A DNA stretch of 64,000 nt from Yoonia sp. F2084L (GCF_023015625.1 NZ_JALKAH010000003.1:124001-188000); one strand, 5' to 3'. Shown: positions 55,766-63,899, counted from the first letter of the stretch. Numbers and translations are program-made. Notes: generated by a model not told the origin, from the sequence alone.

Positions 55766-56863
55766 TTATGCGACTTCGACCGCGCTGTTGTCGTTGCCAT
55801 AAGCCACTTGTGCTCGCCCTTTTCCTGCGCGCTTTGCCAACAGTAGTTGCGTATCAGCGCGGTCAATCATGTCTTGCAGGGGCAAATCTTGCTTCGTCCA
55901 ATAGGCCCCAATGCTGATGGACACAGCAAATGTATTGCTGTCATGGGTGAACTTCTGACCGGATACGACAGCGCAAAGTCTGTCACCGACCGCCTGTACA
56001 TCTGCCGCATCAAGGCCCGGCATATAGATAGAGAATTCGTCACCGCCATGCCGGGCAAAAATTGCTTCGCCACGGATAGTCTCGCGGATGCGCGCGGCCA
56101 TGATTGCAAGCGTCGCGTCGCCCGATGGATGGCCAAACGTATCATTGATGTGTTTGAAGTTATCAATATCGAAGTAAAACAGCGCGTGCCCGCGAGAGGC
56201 ATCGAACTTCGCTGAGCCAATCTCGCTCTCCATGCCACGCCGATTTAGCAGATGTGTCAGCGCATCGGTCTGGGCGTGGGCGGCAAGTTCCTTATTGTCC
56301 TGAAAGTAACGCATTTCCCGTCGAAAGACCAAACCAATGGCAACAGTACCGATGACGTTGCAGATAAGCAGTGTTGGAAGGATAGATACAAACAGGTCTA
56401 TGGCCAGATTGCGTGGCAGTACAAACAGCGCGAAAATCGACAAGGTCATCGCGAAACCCAGAAGAATGTCGCTTAGGATCTTGTTGGTGATGCGATTTCG
56501 CATCAGATAGTACCAGGCGATTGCAATCCCAAAGGCAAGAAACAAGCCGACGACCCCGGTAAACGTGCCGGCACCCCCAATAAACAATCGGCATGCGACC
56601 CCAGCCACCAACGCAACGGCACCAGCGACCGGCCCAACGAATACGACCGCACTACCCAACAACAAGGTGCGCGTGTCAAAGATCAAACCTTCACCAAGTG
56701 AGAGCGGGTTGGTCATTCCGATCACAATTGTTGCGCCGAAAAGGATACCGAATGCCAATTGTTCATGCTTGGTTTCGTGATAACGACGCAAGATCGCATT
56801 GAACAGAAACGCAAGACCCAAAAGGGCAATAACGGGGGTAAGCAGGATTTGAAATTGTAGCAT
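55766..56863 (-). CDS. Membrane-anchored GGDEF protein (probable diguanylate cyclase)
   Basis: This 365-aa protein has an N-terminal 5-6 helix membrane module of the LytS/5TM type (GMTNPLSLGEGLIFDTRTLL and a glycine-rich GGAGTFTGVVGL) and a C-terminal GGDEF domain. The active-site motif GGDEF at residues 273-277 is canonical, so c-di-GMP synthesis is likely. The inhibitory I-site RxxD is replaced by R264-GEA, so feedback inhibition may be missing. c-di-GMP commonly lowers motility, but it is 22 kb from the flagellar cluster. It is convergent with pncB. Confidence 0.9.
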   Translation of the reverse strand: MLQFQILLTPVIALLGLAFLFNAILRRYHETKHEQLAFGILFGATIVIGMTNPLSLGEGLIFDTRTLLLGSAVVFVGPVAGAVALVAGVACRLFIGGAGTFTGVVGLFLAFGIAIAWYYLMRNRITNKILSDILLGFAMTLSIFALFVLPRNLAIDLFVSILPTLLICNVIGTVAIGLVFRREMRYFQDNKELAAHAQTDALTHLLNRRGMESEIGSAKFDASRGHALFYFDIDNFKHINDTFGHPSGDATLAIMAARIRETIRGEAIFARHGGDEFSIYMPGLDAADVQAVGDRLCAVVSGQKFTHDSNTFAVSISIGAYWTKQDLPLQDMIDRADTQLLLAKRAGKGRAQVAYGNDNSAVEVA

Positions 56864-56951
56864 AACGGAACATCCAACGATCGAATGCTCTCAGATATTA
56901 ACCAAATCCCTTAACAATCGGTGACGAAAACCAAGAAATTGCGTTACCCGC

Positions 56952-57365
56952 TTAGTCATCAACCTTTCCGCGCAATGCTTTCACTTCGCTGCGCGCCTTC
57001 TTTCCTGCCAAACGACGTTTTACCGATCCATAGGTCGGCTTGGTTGGAATGCGGCGTTTCGGTTTTTCGCAGGCCCGTCTGATCAGATCGACAAGCCGTT
57101 CTTTGGCGATCTCGCGATTGCGTGCTTGGCTCCGGGTTTCCTGAACAAACAGCACAATTGCACCGTCTAAGGTCCAGCGGCGCCCGGCCAAACGCTTCAA
57201 CCGGGCTTTCACCGTGGCAGGCAGATTGGGTGAGCGTTCGGCCTCAAAACGCAATTCCACGGCTGTTGATACCTTATTGACGTTCTGCCCGCCGGGACCA
57301 GAGGACCGGGCAAAGCTTTCCGTCAGCTCCCAGTCGGCGATCTCGATTTGATCATTGATTTTCAT
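56952..57365 (-). CDS. arfB: Alternative ribosome-rescue factor ArfB
   Basis: ArfB hydrolyses peptidyl-tRNA on stalled ribosomes. The 137-aa product carries the release-factor motif SSGPGGQNVNKVSTAVELRF with GGQ at residues 25-27, a small RF-like domain, and a basic tail (KPKRRIPTKPTYGSVKRRLA) that enters the mRNA channel. ATG at 57365 is chosen for its match to family length (about 140 aa); an in-frame extension to 57470 would run through the upstream terminator and is rejected. A micro-ORF leader and an intrinsic terminator lie just upstream, suggesting attenuation control. Confidence 0.92.
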   Translation of the reverse strand: MKINDQIEIADWELTESFARSSGPGGQNVNKVSTAVELRFEAERSPNLPATVKARLKRLAGRRWTLDGAIVLFVQETRSQARNREIAKERLVDLIRRACEKPKRRIPTKPTYGSVKRRLAGKKARSEVKALRGKVDD

Positions 57366-57425
57366 CTTGCTCTTCAAGCTCCCGTCCGAGGAATAACAAA
57401 ATTCTGGAATTTTGCGAGCCCCACA

Positions 57426-57460
57426 GAAAAAGGGCCACCCCGGCGACGGGATGGCCCTTT
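57426..57460 (-). terminator. Intrinsic terminator upstream of arfB
   Basis: AAAGGGCCA (57429-57437) pairs with TGGCCCTTT (57452-57460) in a perfect 9-bp stem with a 14-nt loop. Read on the minus strand the stem ends in a T5 run (57431-57427). It sits 61 nt before the arfB start and so would cut off transcripts from the micro-ORF leader. Confidence 0.85.
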
Positions 57461-57524
57461 CCTGAATCACGGAGGTGGGTCGGTTAGGATCTCCACCTTG
57501 GGTGTTCGTCAGCCAAGGGCTGCC

Positions 57525-57581
57525 CTAGCTGCGATCCTCCCAAGTTGTCCCGACACACTTCTCCAATACCTCATGATGCAC
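57525..57581 (-). CDS. Micro-ORF (18 aa) with extended Shine-Dalgarno
   Basis: GTG at 57581 starts an 18-codon ORF, HHEVLEKCVGTTWEDRS after the initiator, ending at TAG 57527-57525. The preceding AAAGGAGGTGATCC (57596-57583) is fully complementary to the conserved 16S rRNA 3' tail GGATCACCTCCTTT, far longer than normal ribosome sites, and lies 7 nt (core GGAGG to start) upstream. An overlapping ATG frame (57574-57509, 21 aa, MRYWRSVSGQLGRIAARAAL) is an alternative. The peptide matches no family I know. Confidence 0.55.
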   Translation of the reverse strand: MHHEVLEKCVGTTWEDRS

Positions 57582-57668
57582 TGGATCACCTCCTTTCAAA
57601 TGTTTCGCCTGAAAAGAGAGTCGCACAGATTTGGTATATTTCAAGTAAAAAGATACCTGATTTCGTGT

Positions 57669-58310
57669 TTAGGCGCCGCGCAGCAACAGACGCGTCACAA
57701 TGATGCGGAACGGAACCAAAGCCAGCAGCGCAATGGTTAGCTTCACACCCCAATCTGCAATGGCCAAAGTCACCCAAAGCGGCGCGTCAGGGCCGGTCAG
57801 CAAAAGCGGTGCGGTGTCTTGCGCCCATATCACTTCTTCGGCCGCGGATGTGCTGAAGCTGTTGAATGCAGCGGCGAATGCGATCGAGAAAAAGATCGCC
57901 GTGTCCACGGTTGACCCTACAAGCGTGCTGCCCAGCGGTGCTTTCCACCACGATCCTTCGCGTAGGCGGTGAAACACTGCGATATCAAGTAGTTGTGCCA
58001 CCAAAAATGCTGTGGCTGAGCCAATCGCGATCCGCAGGGCGACGGCGGGATATTCGAAACCATCCCCTTGGATCATGATTTGGGACCCGACAAGCGAACA
58101 GGCGATCCCGACGATCAGACCAGAGAACACAACCTTCCGGGCCGCCGCTGGTCCATAGACCCGATTCATCACATCGGTCACCAGAAAGGCGAGCGGATAG
58201 GTAAACGCCCCCCAAGTCAGCAGCCCATCAAGGATCAGGAATTGCACAAGGATATTGGACGCCACAACAATGATGGCCATGGCGAGGACGCCGGGAAGGA
58301 TACGTGTCAT
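57669..58310 (-). CDS. Queuosine precursor transporter (YhhQ/DUF165 family)
   Basis: This 213-aa membrane protein has about six helices and the YhhQ motifs: GAFTYPLAFLVTDVMNRVYG and ATAFLVAQLLDIAVFHRLRE. The stretch APLGSTLVGSTVDTAIFFSI is highly conserved. The family imports queuine or preQ precursors for tRNA modification. ATG at 58310 begins MTRILPGVLAM; a longer frame to 58367 is unsupported. A GC-rich hairpin lies in the 78-nt leader. Confidence 0.9.
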   Translation of the reverse strand: MTRILPGVLAMAIIVVASNILVQFLILDGLLTWGAFTYPLAFLVTDVMNRVYGPAAARKVVFSGLIVGIACSLVGSQIMIQGDGFEYPAVALRIAIGSATAFLVAQLLDIAVFHRLREGSWWKAPLGSTLVGSTVDTAIFFSIAFAAAFNSFSTSAAEEVIWAQDTAPLLLTGPDAPLWVTLAIADWGVKLTIALLALVPFRIIVTRLLLRGA

Positions 58311-58348
58311 TTGATAAATTCCGTTTTGACAAGGGTGCGGCACTTGGC

Positions 58349-58363
58349 CCCCGGTTGCCGGGG
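58349..58363 (-). promoter_or_regulatory. Leader hairpin of the queuosine-precursor transporter
   Basis: CCCCGG (58349-58354) and CCGGGG (58358-58363) form a 6-bp GC stem with a 3-nt loop, about 40 nt upstream of the start. Queuosine-related genes are often preQ1-riboswitch controlled, but I see no canonical preQ1-I aptamer here. It could also be the 3' hairpin of the upstream gene. Confidence 0.35.
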
Positions 58364-58388
58364 ACATCGGCGATCTAACGCCGCTGGG

Positions 58389-59240
58389 CTACTGCGTCAA
58401 TCGGTATTCCACGATCTCGGTTCGTTGAAAGCTGCGAAAGTTGTCGTCGGAGATCAGGGTGATGCGTAGGCCGTCGGTGTCTTTCCAGACGCTGATCCCT
58501 TCCAGATTGTCATGGGTCCGCAGGCCGGTTTCCAGGATCAGTTCCTCGTTACTGCCATCCAACGCAAACCGTCTGATCCGGTTGCGAAACCCGATCCCGG
58601 CAAAGTCACGCTCCAGAATATAGAGCAACCCGTCGGGTCCGATATCAGCGCCTGAAATCAGGTAGGGACCTGTGCGCCGAATATCAAAGGGCTGATCCCA
58701 GACACCGTCTTTGAAGCGGTAAACCGGAAAGGGGGTTGTCGCCCGCCCAGACCTCTCTGGCATGGTATAAAGCGCGCCGTCCGGCCCGATCGCCAGCGCT
58801 TCCAGCGAGGAGTTGATTTGAAGACGTTCAAAAGCGGCTGATGTGATCAGCGGTGATGCTGGTTGATCAATACCGTCGAATTTGCGGATGCCATGTGCCG
58901 CTTCGAACGACACCCAAAGCAACCCCTCTGCGCCAACCGCCAGCCCTTCGCTGTCATTTTCCTTGCCTTGCAAGGCCACGCCATTTTCATTCGTCAGACG
59001 GTGAAGACCTGTCAATTCCACATCATTGATGATGCCGCGCTCTCTTTCGAAACGGCCCTCTACAAAGCTTCCACGATCGCTTAGGGCGATAAAACCACTA
59101 CCGTCGGGTGTCACTTCAATGGCTGAGAAACCGCCAAAGCGAGGGTCGGTGACTGACCATTCGTAGCTGCCTAGAAACACCGCTTCTGCATAGGCAGGCA
59201 CGGCCCTGAGAAGGACAAAAAAGCAGAGAAATCGCAGCAC
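58389..59240 (-). CDS. Esterase-like / phytase-like secreted protein
   Basis: This 283-aa protein has a Sec signal (FLCFFVLLRAVPAYAEA) and a beta-propeller-type body with FGGFSAIEVTPDGSGFIALS, GKENDSEGLAVGAEGLLWVS, LEALAIGPDGALYTMPERSG and GADIGPDGLLYILERDFAGI. This matches the esterase-like activity of phytase family. The substrate is unknown. The GTG at 59240 directly follows the mepA stop, so the two are co-translated. Confidence 0.8.
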   Translation of the reverse strand: MLRFLCFFVLLRAVPAYAEAVFLGSYEWSVTDPRFGGFSAIEVTPDGSGFIALSDRGSFVEGRFERERGIINDVELTGLHRLTNENGVALQGKENDSEGLAVGAEGLLWVSFEAAHGIRKFDGIDQPASPLITSAAFERLQINSSLEALAIGPDGALYTMPERSGRATTPFPVYRFKDGVWDQPFDIRRTGPYLISGADIGPDGLLYILERDFAGIGFRNRIRRFALDGSNEELILETGLRTHDNLEGISVWKDTDGLRITLISDDNFRSFQRTEIVEYRLTQ

Positions 59241-60143
59241 TTATTCAGCGTTCAGCACGTTCAGGCACTGGCCTGGTAAATTGGCCATCGTCAATTCGGC
59301 ACGCGGTGTGGGTGGCGGTGCATCAGGATCGGGTGGTGGTGGGTTCAGGATGCGGTCAACCCAGCCTTGCGCCTCGGCGCAGCCATCACCGGGTGGCGGC
59401 GGGGCTTGATTGGTGCATCCAACAGAACCCTCAGGGCAGTTCAGCCGCACGTGGAAATGGTAATGATGCCCCCACCAAGGGCGCACTTTGTTCAGCCAGC
59501 TTCGATCACCGGTTGCGGAATTGCACATCGCAACTTTTGCACCGGGGAAAACAAAGATGCGGGCTGTGCGTGGATCAGATGCGGCGGCGCGAATGATCGC
59601 TTCATGCTGTGGGGTCCAGCGATTGTTGGTGAATGCACCCGCGCTGCGACGCATCGAAATGGACGACAGGTTCTCGCGTTCCTGCACCGTCAGATCAAGC
59701 CGGTCCGGCGGCAGCATCCAGATATCAACGTCCAACCCCGTCTGATGGCTGCGATGCCCGGTCAGCATCGGTCCACCGCGCGGCTGGCTCATATCGCCGA
59801 CATATAGTCCTTCCCAACCCGGTTGCGTGGCGGCAAAACGGCTGAGGTCACGCACATATTCGATGGTTTTGGGTTGCGCCCAATTGCGGTTGCGCGACAG
59901 GCGCATCGCCTGCCATGTCGGTCCGGTTTCGGGCAATTGCTGGGCGCCGGCCTGACAGCCGCGCGCATAGCCGCCAAAAGGCTGGGGTGGTTGAGGTGAA
60001 CTGACGGGTGCTGCACCGAAAAGGGTCTTTGCGACCCGCGTGTCGCTGACATTCTGGGTTGCAAGACTGACAGCAGGCGGATCTTCGGCCTGACATGCTG
60101 TCAAACCTGCCATCAATACTGCTGCGATTATGAAGCGGACCAT
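59241..60143 (-). CDS. mepA: Penicillin-insensitive murein endopeptidase MepA
   Basis: MepA is a zinc LAS-type endopeptidase that cleaves peptidoglycan cross-links. The 300-aa product has a lipoprotein signal with LTAC at Cys17, then the active-site GGPMLTGHRSHQTGLDVDIW (H-x6-D) and the second metal site WWGHHYHFHVRLNCP. A Pro-rich C-terminal region follows (PPPPDPDAPPPTPR). The start overlaps the UMF1 3' end by 16 nt. It could help the flagellar rod through the wall, but it is not linked to those genes. Confidence 0.93.
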   Translation of the reverse strand: MVRFIIAAVLMAGLTACQAEDPPAVSLATQNVSDTRVAKTLFGAAPVSSPQPPQPFGGYARGCQAGAQQLPETGPTWQAMRLSRNRNWAQPKTIEYVRDLSRFAATQPGWEGLYVGDMSQPRGGPMLTGHRSHQTGLDVDIWMLPPDRLDLTVQERENLSSISMRRSAGAFTNNRWTPQHEAIIRAAASDPRTARIFVFPGAKVAMCNSATGDRSWLNKVRPWWGHHYHFHVRLNCPEGSVGCTNQAPPPPGDGCAEAQGWVDRILNPPPPDPDAPPPTPRAELTMANLPGQCLNVLNAE

Positions 60144-61504
60144 TCTGCGCGATCTCCGTCTTTATTGACCCATCGTAGCAACAAAAGGCCAATCAGGAAA
60201 AGGAAGATTACGGGCAGGAACCCTAATTGATTGTTACCGGTCATCACCGTGAACAAAGTGATCAACGCAGGAGCAAGAAATGCAGTCGCTTTACCGGTCA
60301 GCGCAAAAAGGCCGAACGCCTCGGCTGGGCGATCAGGATGGGTATGGCGGACCATCATCGACCGGGATGAGGCATAGACAGCGCCACCCGCCCCGCCGAT
60401 ACAAACGCCACAAATGTAGAAGATGATGTCGGGCAAGGCGGACCCTTCGGCCAACGGCACACCAAAAAGCGTCTCGCGGGACATGCCAACGATGGTCACA
60501 GAGACAAGGATCAACACCCATACGGCGATCCGAATGACGGGTTTGGGGCCAATCCGCGAGTCCGCGAGCCCGGACAGCCAAGTGGTCACCGCAGCGGCAA
60601 TGGCAGCGATAATGCCGAAGATACCAATTTGTGTGGTTTGCCAGTCCAGAACCAAGGCTGCGTAAACGCCGCCAAAGGCATAGAGGGCATTCAAAGCATC
60701 ACGGTAAAACATCGACCCCACAAGAAAGTTCAGCAGGCTTTTGCGATGGAAGACAGAGCGCAGGGTCTCCAGAAGTTCGCCCCAAACGGCGCTCAGTTTC
60801 GTGGATTTCTTTTCGGCTTTTGGGTTGTCACGCACGAACATAAAGAAGGGGATGATAAAGATCGCATACCAAAGTGCGATGAACGGCCCCACAAAGCGGG
60901 TGCCTTCGCGCAGGTCAGGGTCCAAGCCAAACAAAGGGGTCAATCCCACGAATGTGACCCCTTGATCGTTCTCGGCAAAAAAGATCAGCATGATGAACAG
61001 CGATGTCACACCGCCCCAATACCCAAACGCAGCACCCGAGCCGGATATGCGCCCCACCTCTTGATCGTTGCCAAGCGAGGGCAAGATCGCGTTGACGAAG
61101 TTCAGCGCGCTTTCAGCAGCAAAAAACCCCACATAGAAGATGATCAGGGTCAGCATGATGGTGGACCCATCGGGCGTCAGACCCCAGAGCATGAACGCGG
61201 CCACGACATAGACCACGGAAAAGAAAGCAATCCACGGCATTTTGCGGCCAGAGTTATCGGCAAAAGCCCCCAAAAACGGGGCTGTAAATGCGATCATAAG
61301 GCCAGCAACCGTTTGCCCCAGTGACCAAACCGCCTGCGATTGCGCTTTGGCGGCGCCATCGTCCAGTCCGGTACTGAGGAAATACTCGGTCGCGACAACC
61401 GCGAAATAGGGGCCGAAGATAAAGGTCAGGCCAAGTGTATAAAAAGGTTGCGATGCCCAATCAAAGGCCATCCACCCCCAGATACGTTTCTTTGCCACTG
61501 CCAT
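60128..61504 (-). CDS. UMF1-type MFS transporter
   Basis: This 458-aa protein has about twelve membrane helices and resembles the UMF1/Atg22-like MFS branch: MAFDWASQPFYTLGLTFIFG at the start, then GISGSGAAFGYWGGV-type loop (VGRISGSGAAFGYWGGVTSL) and CIGGAGGAVYASSRSMMVRH. The substrate is unknown; fungal Atg22 exports amino acids. It overlaps mepA, which may reflect recycling of peptidoglycan-derived peptides; that is inference. Confidence 0.88.
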   Translation of the reverse strand: MAVAKKRIWGWMAFDWASQPFYTLGLTFIFGPYFAVVATEYFLSTGLDDGAAKAQSQAVWSLGQTVAGLMIAFTAPFLGAFADNSGRKMPWIAFFSVVYVVAAFMLWGLTPDGSTIMLTLIIFYVGFFAAESALNFVNAILPSLGNDQEVGRISGSGAAFGYWGGVTSLFIMLIFFAENDQGVTFVGLTPLFGLDPDLREGTRFVGPFIALWYAIFIIPFFMFVRDNPKAEKKSTKLSAVWGELLETLRSVFHRKSLLNFLVGSMFYRDALNALYAFGGVYAALVLDWQTTQIGIFGIIAAIAAAVTTWLSGLADSRIGPKPVIRIAVWVLILVSVTIVGMSRETLFGVPLAEGSALPDIIFYICGVCIGGAGGAVYASSRSMMVRHTHPDRPAEAFGLFALTGKATAFLAPALITLFTVMTGNNQLGFLPVIFLFLIGLLLLRWVNKDGDRAEWSAS

Positions 61505-61573
61505 ATGTCTTACCCTGCGCTTGCCTTGCGGGAATAAGACACAGATAAGCCCTTGGCTGGCAAGAAATCTTTC

Positions 61574-62116
61574 TTACGACGTACCGTCGTTTGCGGGTGG
61601 CCAGGGCCTTGTATTGTCGGCATCAATCCACGCCTGCACCCAAGCCGGTTTTTCGGGTGAGGGCTGATCCATACCGATAGCGGCAAAAACATGGACCGGG
61701 TTCACGATCCCGTTCTTGTCGGTCACAGCAGAGCGGTAGAGCGCCTGAACCGCACAGTCTTCGCCGATCCAGATGGTCTGTTCCAAGTAAAAGAAACGCT
61801 CGCTCCAGCCGACAGCCTTGCTGACGATGCGGAACTTGACGAAAGGTCTTATGCGTTTGCGATAGCGGACAGACGACCCGGCAATGGTGAGGCCCCAGCG
61901 GTTTTTGCGCAACGCTGTCAGCAACCCGACACGCTGCGCAAGGCCCGTGCGGCCAAGGTCCAGTATCGTCAGGATACGCCCGTTGTTCATTTCCATGAAG
62001 TAATCAAGATCCTGCGGCCAGCACCGATGATGCGACACATGACTGCCTAATGCATGAAGGGGCGGCATGCGGCGGGCCTTCACGACTTCTTTAATCAAAC
62101 GTACCATAGGATACAT
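61574..62116 (-). CDS. Thioesterase-like (hot-dog fold) protein
   Basis: This 180-aa protein resembles acyl-CoA thioesterases of the THEM6/4HBT type: RCWPQDLDYFMEMNNGRILT, ILDLGRTGLAQRVGLLTALR and GSSVRYRKRIRPFVKFRIVS. The D-x-x-x-x-M-N-N stretch is the family pattern. Substrate chain length is unknown. ATG at 62116 is chosen over upstream starts because it begins the conserved region. It is divergent from yggT. Confidence 0.75.
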   Translation of the reverse strand: MYPMVRLIKEVVKARRMPPLHALGSHVSHHRCWPQDLDYFMEMNNGRILTILDLGRTGLAQRVGLLTALRKNRWGLTIAGSSVRYRKRIRPFVKFRIVSKAVGWSERFFYLEQTIWIGEDCAVQALYRSAVTDKNGIVNPVHVFAAIGMDQPSPEKPAWVQAWIDADNTRPWPPANDGTS

Positions 62117-62224
62117 TGGCGGCGTCCTTTGCTTTGATGCATGAATGCGCGTGCTTGACGTAAACGTCAACTTTGACCTCGCGGCAACCTTGGACTTGCC
62201 GGGGCAGGCGCAAGTGCTTAGGTC

Positions 62225-62542
62225 ATGGCCGACGAAACAAAGGACTTCACTTCAATGCTGACAATCATCCAAGCTATTCTGCTCATCCTCGGCGTTGTCC
62301 GTTTCTTCGTGATTGCCCATTTTATCATGAGCTGGCTGATCCGTTTTGAAGTGCTTAACATCCGGCAAGAGTTCGTGGGGCAGGTCTGGTATGGGTTGGA
62401 ACGCATCCTTGAACCGATATACAGCCGTGTGCGCCGTTTCATGCCCAATCTGGGCGGCATTGATCTGTCACCCATCGTGGTTCTGGTCGGGATCGAGATT
62501 TTGCGCATCTTCCTGATCAACAACATGATGGCTTTTGCCTAG
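62225..62542 (+). CDS. YggT-family membrane protein
   Basis: This 105-aa protein has two hydrophobic helices with LTIIQAILLILGVVRFFVIA and MSWLIRFEVLNIR, then the conserved RILEPIYSRVRRFMPNLGGI, DLSPIVVLVGIEIL. YggT proteins are linked to cell division or osmotic response; the function is unclear. The start may be ATG 62225 or ATG 62255. Confidence 0.85.
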   Translation: MADETKDFTSMLTIIQAILLILGVVRFFVIAHFIMSWLIRFEVLNIRQEFVGQVWYGLERILEPIYSRVRRFMPNLGGIDLSPIVVLVGIEILRIFLINNMMAFA

Positions 62543-62670
62543 TCAGGTTTTCGCCAATCGGCCTTTTGAGGTGCAGCAATCGGTTGCGTCACAGCCAAAA
62601 TTACTGAAAACTACCTGAAATCGGGGCAACGCGGTGTGCACGGGCACGCCGCCAATTCGGGAAAATTGAT

Positions 62671-63072
62671 ATGGGTCTTATGAACATCGGGAAGAAAAGC
62701 GTCGCAGTAGTTCTGTCCGCGCAACTGGTTCTGGCAACACAAGCGGTCACAATGGCGCAGGCAGAGATGCTTGGCACGGATGCCGCGATCAACAAATACA
62801 CCGCTTTGTCGAACCGCAACGCGTTGATGGACGAAATGCAGCGCGCTGACGTACAGGCGGGCATTATCGAGCTTGGCATTGATCCCGCAGAAGCCGAGGC
62901 GCGTTTGGCCGCACTGTCTGACGCCGAGATTTCGACGATCCTGACGCAGATGGAACGCGACAATGCCGGTGCGGACATCGTAGGAACCCTGTTCACGGTC
63001 TTCATCATTCTGCTGGTGACTGACCTCCTGTGCCTGACACGGATCTTCAACTTCACACGTTGCGTGCGCTAA
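62671..63072 (+). CDS. PA2779-family small membrane protein
   Basis: This 133-aa protein has a signal-like N-terminus (SVAVVLSAQLVLATQAVTMA), a helical middle (RNALMDEMQRADVQAGIIEL, GIDPAEAEARLAALSDAEIS) and a C-terminal helix (VGTLFTVFIILLVTDLL). It matches the PA2779 family, named after the P. aeruginosa protein. It overlaps the following PA2778-type gene by 43 nt. These two families are usually encoded together. Confidence 0.75.
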   Translation: MGLMNIGKKSVAVVLSAQLVLATQAVTMAQAEMLGTDAAINKYTALSNRNALMDEMQRADVQAGIIELGIDPAEAEARLAALSDAEISTILTQMERDNAGADIVGTLFTVFIILLVTDLLCLTRIFNFTRCVR

Positions 63073-63899
63073 CGCGCCTATGTCGCCGCTTTGCCTGCCT
63101 GCTGGCTTTATGCTGGCTGGCGGCTTGTGCTGTGCCATTCGATCCTGACGCGCGACTGACGATTGATGCGCCGACCCGCGCCCAAGTGTCGGGCGTGCCA
63201 TTGATCCAGCAAGAGGCGTTTTATTGCGGCCCCGCCTCAATCGCGATGGTGATGCAATGGGCCGGTGCGGATATCAGCCAACAAGATGTTGCAGCGCTGG
63301 CATTCAGTCCGGGAGCTGGCGGGACCTATCTGGCTGATATGATTGGCAGTAGTCGTCGCTTGGGGCAGCTTGCGGTTGAGATCGGCGACTTTGACCAGCT
63401 GCTCGCCGAAGTTGCCGCAGGTCACCCGGTAATCGTTTTCCAAAACCTCGGCCTGGGCGTTTTCCCGGTGTGGCACTACGGTGTCGTCACAGGCTACGAC
63501 TTTGCCAAGGATGAGGTTTACCTGAATTCCGGCCAGTTAGACCAAATGGTGATGCCTTTCGCGGTCTTTGAGCGAACATGGCGGCGCGGTGACTATTGGG
63601 GGCTGGTTGTGTTGCCGCCCGATCAATTGCCTGTCAGTGCCGCAGAAACCGACGTGCTGTCAGCTGCGGCAGCACTGGAACGTGTGGACCAACTTGAGGC
63701 CGCAGAAGCGCTTTATGAAACCGGCGCGGCGCAGTGGCCTGAAAACTGGCTTTGGCAATTCGGACTTGGTAATGCACGCTATGCCCAAGGAGACCTGCGC
63801 GGCGCGCGGCAGGCGCTGAGGCGGGCAAGAGCACTTGATCCATCAATCCCCGAGATTCGCGCGAATCTTGCTTTTGTAGAAGCCGAGATCGCCAGCTAG
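63030..63899 (+). CDS. PA2778-family cysteine peptidase (C39-like lipoprotein)
   Basis: This 289-aa lipoprotein has lipobox LAAC at Cys33, a C39-like peptidase domain with FYCGPASIAMVMQWAGADIS (catalytic Cys) and VWHYGVVTGYDFAKDEVYLN (catalytic His). A C-terminal TPR-like region follows (AEALYETGAAQWPENWLWQF, GDLRGARQALRRARALDPS). The GTG at 63030 is used; TTG at 63060 (MRALTRLCRRF) is an equally plausible start that still gives a lipoprotein signal. It may process a partner peptide; none is visible. The last 100 bases of the window after it hold nothing I recognise. Confidence 0.8.
   Translation: MPDTDLQLHTLRALTRLCRRFACLLALCWLAACAVPFDPDARLTIDAPTRAQVSGVPLIQQEAFYCGPASIAMVMQWAGADISQQDVAALAFSPGAGGTYLADMIGSSRRLGQLAVEIGDFDQLLAEVAAGHPVIVFQNLGLGVFPVWHYGVVTGYDFAKDEVYLNSGQLDQMVMPFAVFERTWRRGDYWGLVVLPPDQLPVSAAETDVLSAAAALERVDQLEAAEALYETGAAQWPENWLWQFGLGNARYAQGDLRGARQALRRARALDPSIPEIRANLAFVEAEIAS

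Larger units (their letters stand above)
57426..57612 (-). ncRNA. Structured leader / small RNA upstream of arfB
   Basis: A minus-strand segment of about 187 nt contains an extended Shine-Dalgarno sequence, an 18-codon ORF, and then two hairpins that cannot form together. CCTTGG/CCAAGG uses 57496-57501 and 57513-57518. AGGTGG/CCACCT uses 57473-57478 and 57493-57498, sharing 57496-57498. A terminator closes the segment. The 5' end is estimated and I identified no convincing promoter. It may be an attenuator controlling arfB or an independent sRNA. I could not match it to a known RNA family. Confidence 0.6.

Noticed and set aside
57365..57470. N-terminal extension of ArfB
   Set aside because: It would run through the terminator hairpin and exceed family length.
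57583..57596. 16S rRNA 3' end fragment on the plus strand
   Set aside because: The 14 nt match the 16S tail, but no further rRNA sequence flanks it; the minus-strand reading as an extended Shine-Dalgarno explains it better.
58311..58388. preQ1 or SAM riboswitch before the queuosine-precursor transporter
   Set aside because: GGCAACC and CCAAG stretches are suggestive, but the full conserved core of neither class is present.
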